Positions 41,249-49,182 of a DNA stretch of 64,000 nucleotides are shown here, piece by piece. Position numbers and translations under genes: made by a program. The stretch is from UBA7672 sp031419455. Lineage in GTDB: Bacteria > Pseudomonadota > Alphaproteobacteria > Caulobacterales > Hyphomonadaceae. Below the pieces are notes generated by a model. It did no database searches, had not been told where the DNA came from, and was given only the letters and a program-made list of their open reading frames with translations. The stretch is from NCBI GenBank assembly GCA_031419455.1, contig JANOKS010000005.1, positions 1 through 64,000 on the forward strand, given 5' to 3'. Within the stretch, counting starts at the first letter, position 1. Each line of letters opens with the position of its first letter.

Positions 41249-42697
41249 TTATTCATACCAGCTATGGCCGTTGCGTTCGGTGAGCGCGAACGCGCCCGCA
41301 GGTCCCCAGCTGCCTGCCTGATAGGGGGCGGGGCGCATGCCCGTGCGCGACCAGCCTTCGATGATGCGATCGATCCAGAGCCACGCGGCCTCGGCTTCAT
41401 CGCGCCGGACGAAGAGCGTGGAGTTGTCCGAGATGGCTTCGAGCAGCAGGCGTTCGTAAGCAATGCGCCGGCGCTTCTCGCCCTTGAAGGCGTCGAGGAG
41501 AGAGAGATTTAGTGACAAGGGCTGCAGCTCGTAGCCGCCCTGGGTCAGTGTCGGTGTCTTGTTCATGATGGTGAGGGAGATGGATTCTTCAGGCTGCAGC
41601 GTGATGGTCAACTGGTTCGCCATCAGCGGCGCGCCGTTGAAGATGGAATGCGGGATGTCGCGGAACTGGATCACGATCTGCGAATGGCGCGTCGGCAGGC
41701 GCTTACCTGTACGCAGGTAAAACGGCACGCCGGCCCAGCGCCAGTTGTCGACGTGAGCACAAAGGGCAACAAAGGTTTCGGTGTCGGATGGCTTGCCGCC
41801 TTCCTCTTCGGTGTAGCCGGGAACGGTTTTTCCATCGGCAACACCGCGCGCGTACTGGCCGCGCACAGTCTTGTCGCGCAGTTCTGAATCGCGGATCGGG
41901 CGCAGGCTGCGCAGCACTTTCACTTTCTCGCTCCGCACGGATTCCGGCCGCATGTCGTGCGGCGGCTCCATGGCAATAAAACAGAGCAGCTGAAGCAGGT
42001 GGTTCTGCACCATGTCGCGGGTTGCGCCGTATTCGTTGTAGTAGCCGAAGCGGCCCTCGACGCCCAACGTCTCGGCGACGGTGATCTGGACGTGATCGAT
42101 CGAATGGCGATTCCACAGCGGCTCGAACAGCGCGTTGGCGAAGCGAAGCGCGATCAGGTTCTGGACGGTTTCCTTGCCGAGATAGTGGTCGATGCGGAAG
42201 GTGCGGTTCTCGGCGAAGTGCTCGGCGATGGCGCTGTTGATCTGCTCGCAGGAGGCATAGCTCTTGCCGATCGGCTTCTCGACGATGACGCCATTGGGCG
42301 CGCCGGTGAGACCCTGCGCGGCGAGGCCCTGGACGATGGGGATGTAGAGGGCGGGAGAGGTCGACAGGTAGAAGAGAGCGCCGCTATCGCCGTTCAGCTT
42401 TTCGCGCAGGGTTACGTATGAGCGAGGGTCCGTAGCGTCACCGGCAGCGTAGCCGAGGCGCTTCTCAAACTCCTTCCAGGAGTCTTCGGAGAAGAAGGTT
42501 CCTGCCCTGTCCTGGACCCAGGCCTTCACATCGGCGCGGAATTCAGCGTCTGAATGGACCGAGCGGGCGGCGCCGATGATCCGGAGGTCTGGGGGCAAAA
42601 GGCCGTCGGCATCAAGGAAGTAGAGCGACGGGAACAGCATTCGCCGGGCGAGGTCGCCCGTCGCGCCGAAAATGACAAAAGCCCCCGGCATGGTCAT
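41249..42697 (-). CDS. zwf: Glucose-6-phosphate 1-dehydrogenase
   Basis: The 482-aa enzyme oxidises glucose 6-phosphate with NAD(P). The nucleotide motif is VIFGATGDLARRMLFPSLY, the catalytic motif is FRIDHYLGKETVQNLIALRFAN, and FYLRTGKRLPTRHSQIVIQFRD lies in the C-terminal domain. It feeds the pgl-edd-eda route. The C-terminus IIEGWSRTGMRPAPYQAGSWGPAGA is standard for the family. tRNA-Gly is encoded on the other strand about 190 bases upstream. Confidence 0.96.
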   Translation of the reverse strand: MTMPGAFVIFGATGDLARRMLFPSLYFLDADGLLPPDLRIIGAARSVHSDAEFRADVKAWVQDRAGTFFSEDSWKEFEKRLGYAAGDATDPRSYVTLREKLNGDSGALFYLSTSPALYIPIVQGLAAQGLTGAPNGVIVEKPIGKSYASCEQINSAIAEHFAENRTFRIDHYLGKETVQNLIALRFANALFEPLWNRHSIDHVQITVAETLGVEGRFGYYNEYGATRDMVQNHLLQLLCFIAMEPPHDMRPESVRSEKVKVLRSLRPIRDSELRDKTVRGQYARGVADGKTVPGYTEEEGGKPSDTETFVALCAHVDNWRWAGVPFYLRTGKRLPTRHSQIVIQFRDIPHSIFNGAPLMANQLTITLQPEESISLTIMNKTPTLTQGGYELQPLSLNLSLLDAFKGEKRRRIAYERLLLEAISDNSTLFVRRDEAEAAWLWIDRIIEGWSRTGMRPAPYQAGSWGPAGAFALTERNGHSWYE

Positions 42698-42886
42698 GAT
42701 CAGACCTCAGGGCAGCACCGCGCTTTGGGTCAAGCGGAATTACGCGCGCGGCGGCGGATTACCCCCATACCGCGAAGCACAACGCGGCGTTTCGCAGGTT
42801 ACGGGCCAAAACTTGTGCTAATCAGTCGCAAGAGCAGCAGGTGGTTGCTTCATGCGTAATCGCTGGTACGCATAGGCAATTGCGGC

Positions 42887-42960
42887 GCGGGTGTAGCTCA
42901 ATGGCAGAGCAGAAGCTTCCCAAGCTTACGACGAGGGTTCGATTCCCTTCACCCGCTCCA
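42887..42960 (+). tRNA. tRNA-Gly (anticodon CCC)
   Basis: A 74-nt tRNA with encoded CCA. The acceptor GCGGGTG pairs with CACCCGC, the D-arm is GCTCAATGGCAGAGC, and the T-arm is GAGGGTTCGATTCCCTT. The anticodon loop TTCCCAA gives CCC with A at position 37; the closing pair of the anticodon stem is mismatched (G-A). A TCC reading would put C at position 37 and is less likely. It reads GGG codons. Confidence 0.93.
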
Positions 42961-43277
42961 GTATTCGCGAAGATATTGTGGGCCACTTGCTTGTGAAACA
43001 AAGTAGAGCATCGACGCTTCAACAAGAGTGTAGGACTTCAGACGCCCCTTCGGTTTGACGATCGACGTGTCCACATTCAGTGTTGACTGGAAGCCTCACG
43101 TTCCAGTGCGCGGGATCACCCAAATTGGGCAATCGATTACCTCCGTTGCTGGTTGACGTGTGGGGAAGAAATCTGGTTGCTACCGGACTGAACCAAGTGA
43201 CTTTAGTTGTCCGCTACTTCCCGCACACAAGAATAAAAGTTCGGGCTGGCTGGGCGCGGGGGGGGGAGAGACTGCTG
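42961..43277. other. Gene-free stretch between tRNA-Gly and marR
   Basis: These 317 bases are lower in GC than the flanks. One frame stays open from 43080 into marR but has no ribosome binding site and no family similarity before 43278. I see no terminator hairpin, RNA or convincing operator. The marR promoter presumably lies in the last 100 bases, where a poly-G run (43259-43266) precedes the start. Confidence 0.5.
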
Positions 43278-43688
43278 ATGGATGCGAGCGTCGTTGCGCG
43301 CCTGCTGGAACAGACTGCGCGCGCCATCTATGAGTCGCGTGGCCCTCGCGCGATCCATGCGGGGCAATGGGCCGTGCTGCGGTATCTCGCGCGGGCCAGC
43401 AAGCAGGCGCGGACAGTGGGCGGCGTCGCGACTTATCTGGGCGTCACGCATGCGCCTGCCTCGCGCGCCGTGGCGTCGCTTGCCCGCAAGAACTATGTCG
43501 TCGTCAGCGCCGATGCCGAGGATCGCCGCGTGCGCCGGATCGAGCTCACGCCGCAGGGCAAGGCGCTGCTGGACCATGACCCGGTGCATCGTCTCACGGC
43601 CGCGATCGCGGGAATGAGCGACACCAAGCAGAAAGACCTCGCAGCGATGCTCGAGGCGCTTTACGCCCGGCTGGTCAAGGCCGGATAG
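43278..43688 (+). CDS. MarR-family transcriptional regulator
   Basis: The product has 136 aa from ATG 43278. It is a winged helix-turn-helix regulator: AGQWAVLRYLARAS, then VGGVATYLGVTHAPASRAVASLARKNYV as the recognition helix region and VSADAEDRRVRRIELTPQGKALL as the wing. It has no cysteine, so direct thiol redox sensing is unlikely. It precedes the methionine sulfoxide reductase gene by eight bases, so it probably controls its own operon. The ligand is unknown. Confidence 0.88.
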   Translation: MDASVVARLLEQTARAIYESRGPRAIHAGQWAVLRYLARASKQARTVGGVATYLGVTHAPASRAVASLARKNYVVVSADAEDRRVRRIELTPQGKALLDHDPVHRLTAAIAGMSDTKQKDLAAMLEALYARLVKAG

Positions 43689-43696
43689 GCGGACCC

Positions 43697-44188
43697 GTGG
43701 CCGAGCAGCAGATCCAGTACTCCACTGACAAGGCGACCGCGTACCGCGAGCTGGTCGCGGAAGTTGCCGGCGTGGTCGCCGGAGAAACATCACGCACGGC
43801 GCGCTATGCCACCACGGTCTCGCTGCTGAAAGCCGCGTTCGGCGAGCGCTTCTTCTGGTGCGGGTTCTACGAGGTCGATCCGTGCAAGGAACGCGAGCTG
43901 GTTGTCGGGCCATATCAGGGCACGCTGGGCTGCCTGCGCATTCCGTTCGACAAGGGCGTGTGCGGCGCGTGCGCGGCGACCCGCGAGACGGTCATCGTGC
44001 CGGACGTGCATGCGTTTCCGGAACACATCGCGTGCGATGGGCGCTCGAATTCCGAGATCGTCGTGCCGGTGTTCGACAAGGCCGGTGCGCTGGTCGCCGT
44101 GCTGGACGTCGATTCAACGGACTTCGCAGCGTTCGACGCGGTCGATGCGCGCGGCCTCGAAGCAGTGTGCAGCGCGATGCTTGCCTAA
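43697..44188 (+). CDS. msrC: Free methionine-(R)-sulfoxide reductase
   Basis: A 163-aa GAF-domain enzyme of the fRMsr (YebR) family, starting at GTG. The three redox cysteines are C79 in LGCLRIPF, C89 in KGVCGAC and C113 in HIACDGRSNSEIVVP, with spacings of 10 and 24 identical to E. coli Cys84, Cys94 and Cys118. An extra cysteine C92 follows the second. It reduces free methionine-R-sulfoxide with thioredoxin-type donors, an oxidative-stress repair role. It is in an operon with the MarR-type gene. Confidence 0.92.
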   Translation: MAEQQIQYSTDKATAYRELVAEVAGVVAGETSRTARYATTVSLLKAAFGERFFWCGFYEVDPCKERELVVGPYQGTLGCLRIPFDKGVCGACAATRETVIVPDVHAFPEHIACDGRSNSEIVVPVFDKAGALVAVLDVDSTDFAAFDAVDARGLEAVCSAMLA

Positions 44189-44190
44189 GA

Positions 44191-44586
44191 TCAGGTCAGC
44201 TTCGCGTAGTCCGTCACTTCCATCGTCCCGTCGAGCTTGCGGTACACCGTCACGCCGAAACGGGCGCCGCCGGTCATGGTGATGACGAAGCGGTAGTTCA
44301 TCCCCGCGACCACCTGCATTTCGGCTTCCACCTTGTCGACGAGTGCACGCGTCGGATCGCGGGTGTAGATCGCATCGACTGCGACGGCCTGCGCGGCCTT
44401 CGTCATTTCGTCGTCGAGGCTGGCGGGGGCATAGCCGCCGGTTATCGGCGGCTCCGGTGTCGGCATCGGTGTCGGCGGCGTTGCTTCAATGGCGGCCGGT
44501 TCGGGGGCAGGCGTTGGCTCGGACGCCGGCGCCGGCGTGCAGGCGGCGAGCAGTGATCCGATCAGGATTGTGGGGATGATACGCAT
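44191..44586 (-). CDS. Cystatin-like lipoprotein
   Basis: A 131-aa protein. A lipobox (SLLAAC, Cys 16) is followed by a Pro/Glu/Ala-rich spacer to about residue 50 and an 80-residue domain: LDDEMTKAAQAVAVDAIYTRDPTRALVDKVEAEMQVVAGMNYRFVITMTGG. The QVVAG loop, the preceding helix and the NYRFVITM strand match the cystatin fold and its protease-binding QxVxG motif. A periplasmic or outer-membrane protease inhibitor is plausible but inferred. It converges on msrC with a two-base gap. Confidence 0.75.
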   Translation of the reverse strand: MRIIPTILIGSLLAACTPAPASEPTPAPEPAAIEATPPTPMPTPEPPITGGYAPASLDDEMTKAAQAVAVDAIYTRDPTRALVDKVEAEMQVVAGMNYRFVITMTGGARFGVTVYRKLDGTMEVTDYAKLT

Positions 44587-44672
44587 GTGGGTCCTCCCGG
44601 GGCTGACCACAAGTGTAGGGCAGGATTGGGTTGAGGGTAATGCGCGGCGCGCAGAATGATGCAGGCGCCGCC

Positions 44673-45416
44673 TCACCCCGCCTTGCTCCACTTACCATCG
44701 GCGCCCTTGCGGTAGAAGGTGAAGCTGGCGGGATCCCACGGCGCGTCGTCCTGGCCGAGCATGTGGAAGAGGGCGTAGCTTGGGCGGGCTTCCCAGAACT
44801 GCACCGCGTCCATCGTGACGCCATTGGGGCCGCAGGCGTCCCAGGGTTCGTCGGGTGTGGCGGCGATGATCTCGGCTTCAAAGTCGGGCTTCGGCCGCAA
44901 CTCGAAAGCGGGACCGGCGAGCACGGGGCCGGCGAGCGGGATCGTCTCGCAGCGTGTGCGCTGCTCTTCGGGGGCCTTGCCGAGCGTCTTCATCGCGGCC
45001 TGCTCGGCTGTCTCGCCCGCGGCAAGCGGGAGCATTTCGAGGATGAACATCGCCTGGTCTCCGGGCGTGCCGTCCATGCGGTATTTTATGTAGCCCTGCA
45101 CGACCTCGTAGATGTTGGGCACCCAGCCTTCGGCGGTGCAGTCCTGCACGCGGAAGACGATGGCGTCGGTGGGCGTGAGGGTGATCTCCTGCGTGCGCCA
45201 CTCGCACTTCGCGGCGAGTTTTGGCGCCTGCGCGTTTGTCTTGAGGAAGATCGACGGGTCGCCATTGCTGCACAGGCCGGTGACGGGCAGCGGGTTGCAG
45301 GCATTGGCTGAGGCGGCCGGCGTGGCAGGCGTTTCACGGCCGGCGTCTGTCTCGCCGCCACAGGCGGCAAGCGCGAAGGCGGCTGAGGCCGTGAGCAACG
45401 TGCTGATCAGTTTCAT
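44673..45416 (-). CDS. Putative lipoprotein of unknown function
   Basis: From ATG 45416 the product has 247 aa. The lipobox is LAAC (Cys 19). The mature protein has eight or so cysteines spaced as if forming disulfides (NACNPLPVTGLC, KCEW, QDC, TRCETI, WDACGP) and no recognised domain. The C-terminal part reads VQFWEARPSYALFHMLGQDDAPWDPASFTFYRKGADGKWSKAG. It lies 86 bases upstream of the cystatin-like gene on the same strand, possibly co-transcribed. A longer frame upstream has no merit because the signal peptide starts here. Confidence 0.75.
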   Translation of the reverse strand: MKLISTLLTASAAFALAACGGETDAGRETPATPAASANACNPLPVTGLCSNGDPSIFLKTNAQAPKLAAKCEWRTQEITLTPTDAIVFRVQDCTAEGWVPNIYEVVQGYIKYRMDGTPGDQAMFILEMLPLAAGETAEQAAMKTLGKAPEEQRTRCETIPLAGPVLAGPAFELRPKPDFEAEIIAATPDEPWDACGPNGVTMDAVQFWEARPSYALFHMLGQDDAPWDPASFTFYRKGADGKWSKAG

Positions 45417-45501
45417 GGAGCGTTCCTCAATCGTCAGGCGCCTTCTAGAGTGGGATCGCCTTCGGCGGAAGCGGCCAGCGCTCTTGCACACAGCCAACGG
45501 C

Positions 45502-45606
45502 TGTCATCCCGGGCGAGCGCAGCGAGACCCGGGACCCATTTTGAAGGCCCGACAGCGGTTGAATGGTTCCCGGCTCTCCGCGCTACGCGCTCCGGCCGGG
45601 ATGACA
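45502..45606. repeat. Palindromic intergenic repeat, family A
   Basis: TGTCATCCCGGGC at 45502 is mirrored by CCGGGATGACA ending at 45606, with inner arms containing GAGCGCAGCGAG and CGCGCTACGCGC. It sits between the lipoprotein gene and the frameshifted PqaA-family gene, both on the minus strand. Related units are at 29979-30100 and 59675-59786. Confidence 0.78.
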
Positions 45607-45638
45607 ACCGAAGGTGTCGATCTCTTGCAAGCCTGATC

Positions 45639-47119
45639 CTACTTCGGGGCCGTCGACGCGTACTTTGCGGCTGCATCCGCCCATTTGAAGGGCGCCACGT
45701 CCGGAATGATGCTCACTTCGGTGGTGAACTTGAACGGGGCGGAGGGGATGCCGCTGTCGAAGGTGACCTCGACGAAGAAGGCGGTGAAGCCTTCGGTGGG
45801 CGTCGGAACCTGGGCCAAATAGTTTCCTTCGGGGCCGGGTTCGAGGACGGTGGAGGTGTAGATCTTGCCGGCGGTCTCGACGCGGAAATCGCGCGCTTTC
45901 GGATTGTGCGCCTGCCAGAGTTTGACTTGCCTCGGCGTGTCGATCGGGCGAAGCGCGATGCTGTTGGCGTCCGCCTTGTTCCAGATGAAGTCGGGGCGCT
46001 TTCCGCCGGTGATCACGGAGTTGTACCAGGCGAGCATCGAGTCCTGCGCGTCCGAACCGGCGAGGTTGTGGGCGGCGTTCTCGACATAGCGCAGGCGTTT
46101 TTCCTGGGGCATCGCGTCGTAGTAGAAGCGGGAATTGTCGGGCAGGAAGAATTGATCGCCTGACGCATTGACGATGAATTTCGGAATCGTGAGGCGGGCG
46201 CGGTTGCGATAATGATAGGCGTCCTCGATCGCCAGCACGGCCTGGTATTCCGGCGTGCCGATCTTGTGCGGGAAGAGGCCGTGGCTGACATAATCGCCAA
46301 GCGACGGCGCGAAGAAGCCGAGCACTTCAAAATGGTGCTTGGTGATCTCTTCCGAGTTCAGCGCGTCGATCACCAGCGGCATGATGCCGATGACGCGCTC
46401 GTCCACCGCGCCAACCAGCCATGTCGCCCAGCCGCGCTTGGAGGCGCCCGAGACCACGAACTGATTGATAGCGACGGCGCCGCCTGCTTCCGACTTCATG
46501 AACTCCTGCGTCGCGTCGAGCGCCTTGACGCCGGCCTTCACCATGGCGAGGCGGACGAGCCATTCGTCGTCCCTGGTCGTGAAATGCTTCACGCGCGTGT
46601 AGGCGATGATGTCGTCTTCCCAGCGCTTCTTGTCTTTCGAGTCCGAGAAGGTGAGCGGCTGGTTGGGGACCATGCCGACCTCGGCGACGACGGAGCCTGT
46701 CTCCTTGGCGATGCGGATGGAGCGGTCCTGTCCGTCGGTGGGCGCCGGATCGGTGTTGTCGCCCTGCCAGATGAAAAGGAGGGCCTTGTCGTGCTTGACC
46801 TCGGCGGGCTTCACGATGGTCATCCAGTGTTTCCACACCGGCTTGTCGACATCGGCTTCGGTGCGCCAGGTCTGTGAGGTCATCTCGAGCACGAAGGTGG
46901 TGTAGCCATCGCCTGCCTTGGTGGAGACCAGCTCCCATTTGTAGGCGGGGTCGGGCTTGGCGATGAGGCGTCGAGCGCGGTCTTTTCGTCCGGCTTGATG
47001 GAGAAGTCGGCGGCGGCTGGGGCTGCTGGCGCTTCGGGTGTTGGGGCGGGCGCGGGGCTGCAGGCGGCGAGGGAGATGAAGAGCGTTGCTGCGCCAAGCC
47101 TTGCGAGACGATCGATCAT
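45639..47119 (-). pseudogene. PhoPQ-activated pathogenicity-related (PqaA-family) gene with frameshift
   Basis: An ATG at 47119 opens a lipoprotein N-terminus (MIDRLARLGAATLFISLAAC) that reads in frame to LDA near 46968. The expected continuation LIAKPDPAYKWELVS...TTFVLEMTSQTWRTEAD is in another frame, which then runs intact for 417 residues to 45639. Restoring one base at 46968-46969 joins them into a roughly 490-aa protein. The downstream part has SGASKRGWATW (nucleophile), VNASGDQFF and NAAHN, so the alpha/beta-hydrolase triad is present. Either a recent inactivation or a sequencing error. The only downstream start (GTG/ATG near 46892) would give a protein lacking the signal peptide. Confidence 0.85.
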
Positions 47120-47223
47120 GTTGTCCTCCCTGACGTGCGCCACTGACGAGCGCGTCGCGTGGCGAGAGTAGAGCGAGATTAGTGGAAACGAAATCCTAGT
47201 CGCGTTCACGAGTCTTCGCTGGT

Positions 47224-47366
47224 GCTCACCCCTCTCCCCCTCGTGGGGAGAGGGTAGGGTGAGGGGGCGGCTCCGCGGGTGCGCTGGTGGTTGAGTAGCG
47301 ACGTCTCGAAACGTTGAGAGGCCCCCCACCTCCTACCTCCTCCCCACAAGGGGGAGGAGGGTGAGC
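47224..47366. repeat. Palindromic intergenic repeat, family B
   Basis: GCTCACCCCTCTCCCCCTCG at the left is complemented, with several mismatches, by the sequence ending GGGGGAGGAGGGTGAGC at 47366. Each arm contains its own hairpin (CTCCCC...GGGGAG). It fills most of the gap between the PqaA-family gene and the MFS gene, both on the minus strand. Confidence 0.8.
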
Positions 47367-47385
47367 AACAGCTTGGTCTGCGCCT

Positions 47386-48996
47386 TTAGGCTGCCGCCGT
47401 TTTCCGCGTGAGGCCCTTCCCGAACAAGTACAGGCCCCATGCCGCGAAGACAGTCAGCGCGAGGGAGAAGAAGACGTCCATCACCGTGTCGATCTGGCCG
47501 GTGAGTTCCTGCGTGCCGAACTGCGAGAGGCGGTCGATGTTGAGGAACGTGCCGGGCAGGCCGAGGCCCTGGAAGCGCAGGTAGAGGCCGACGAGGCCGA
47601 CGATCGAGAGCACGATGCCAAGACGGAAGCCGCCGTCGCGGATGATGCCGCCGGCCTTGATCTCGCGGCGGATGGCGCTGGCCTCGAGGAGGAGGAAAGC
47701 GACGGCGACGAGATAGAAGGGCGTGACCCAGTAGAAGGCGGTCTGGAGGCCCTGTGCGCCTGCTGCCGCGGCGTCCATGCCGGAGGCTGCGGCTTCCTTG
47801 CCGAAGATGTCGGACAGGAAACCCACCATGGTGGGACCGCCGCCGAGGCCGATGATGTTCAGCACCATCAGGAGGATGGCGCCGGACATCGTGCGCTGCG
47901 ACGGCTTCACCGAGTTCTGGACGATGGCGAGGGCCGGGGCGAGATACATGATGGTGAAGAAGGTCGGCAGGGCGAGGATCGCCACCGACATCTCCCAGGT
48001 CGGCGCCCAGACATAGGCGAACCAGAAGGGCGTCGCGAGCGTGAAGGCGATCGCGGGCAGCAGCGCGTACCAGACGCGCGAGCGCTTCGCGAGCCAGTCG
48101 ACGATGGCGCCGGAGAACCAGGTGCCGAGGCCCATCGAGACGGCGAGCATGCCGGCATACCAGATCGCCAGCTCCTCGCGCGTGATGCCTTTCACGCGGA
48201 TCAGGAAGGAGGCGTTCCAGCCGAGCGCACAATAGCCGACGAAGGAGCAGAGGCCGCAGGCGAGCGCCGCCCACAGCAGCATGGGACGGTTGACGAACTC
48301 CCAGATGGTGGAGGTGAAGCTGGCCTTTTCGCTGGCGTTGGCGTGGGCCTGCGCGAGGCTGACATTGGCGTTGGCGTCCATCGCGCCGCGCTTGGGCTCG
48401 CGCACGAAGATCAGCATGATGACCGCGGCGAAGATGCCGGCGACGCCGATATAGATGAAGGCGTTGCGCCAGCCGATGGTGGCGTCCATCTGGGCGCCGA
48501 AGGCTGCGCCCAGCGCCTGGCCGAACGGCACGCCGAGCGAGAACAGCGCCAGCGCAAGGCCGCGCTTCTCGGGCGGGAAGTAGTCCGAGATGATCGAGTA
48601 GGACGGCGGGGCGCCCGCTGCCTCGCCGACGCCGACGCCCACGCGGGCGGCCAGCATCTGCGGGTAGGACTGCGCCATGCCGCAGAGCGCGGTGAAGATG
48701 CTCCAGAGAATGGCGCCGGCGCCGAGGATGTATTTCCGGCTGGTGCGATCCGCGATGGCGCCGACGATGACGCCGAAGACGGTGTAGAACAGGGCGAAAT
48801 AGAACCCCGTCATCATGCCCATCTGCGAGTCGGTGAAGCCGGTGTCGCGCTTGATCGACTCGATCAGGATCGACATCAGCTGCCGGTCGAGAAAGTTGAA
48901 GATGTAGATGAAACAGAGCAGGCCCAGCACGAGCCAGGCGTAGGGCTTGATGCGCTGGGGCGCGTCTGCGGCCCCCGCGGTTGCGGCTTCGGACAT
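47386..48996 (-). CDS. MFS transporter, Spinster-like
   Basis: A 536-aa major-facilitator protein with 12 membrane helices and two extra hydrophobic segments after residue 450. Typical features: LDRQLMSILIESIKRDTGFTDSQMGMMTGFYFALFY, ADRTSRKYILGAGAILWSIFTALCG (loop 2-3 motif), RVGVGVGEAAGAPPSYSIISDYFPPEKRG. These match the Spinster/lipid-and-sugar type of bacterial MFS. The substrate is unknown. The gene is separated from neighbours by a repeat (downstream) and a divergent ettA (upstream). Confidence 0.9.
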   Translation of the reverse strand: MSEAATAGAADAPQRIKPYAWLVLGLLCFIYIFNFLDRQLMSILIESIKRDTGFTDSQMGMMTGFYFALFYTVFGVIVGAIADRTSRKYILGAGAILWSIFTALCGMAQSYPQMLAARVGVGVGEAAGAPPSYSIISDYFPPEKRGLALALFSLGVPFGQALGAAFGAQMDATIGWRNAFIYIGVAGIFAAVIMLIFVREPKRGAMDANANVSLAQAHANASEKASFTSTIWEFVNRPMLLWAALACGLCSFVGYCALGWNASFLIRVKGITREELAIWYAGMLAVSMGLGTWFSGAIVDWLAKRSRVWYALLPAIAFTLATPFWFAYVWAPTWEMSVAILALPTFFTIMYLAPALAIVQNSVKPSQRTMSGAILLMVLNIIGLGGGPTMVGFLSDIFGKEAAASGMDAAAAGAQGLQTAFYWVTPFYLVAVAFLLLEASAIRREIKAGGIIRDGGFRLGIVLSIVGLVGLYLRFQGLGLPGTFLNIDRLSQFGTQELTGQIDTVMDVFFSLALTVFAAWGLYLFGKGLTRKTAAA

Positions 48997-49182
48997 GCAA
49001 TCCCTCCCGACGAGCCAGTGTCCGGCTCTTGATACTCAGGGGTTTCCCATAGCCGAGCCCGAGCCGAGGGCCTAGCCCCGATGCGAGAAACCCTCATGCC
49101 GCACCTGCGAACAGCGACCTTGATCTAATTCGCCCGGCAGAGCATCTAAGCCCTGCCGACCTCCCCGCCCGCAGGAACCCAA

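Noticed and set aside
43080..43277. N-terminal extension of the MarR protein
   Set aside because: The extra 66 codons have no ribosome binding site and no family similarity, and a good ATG lies at 43278.
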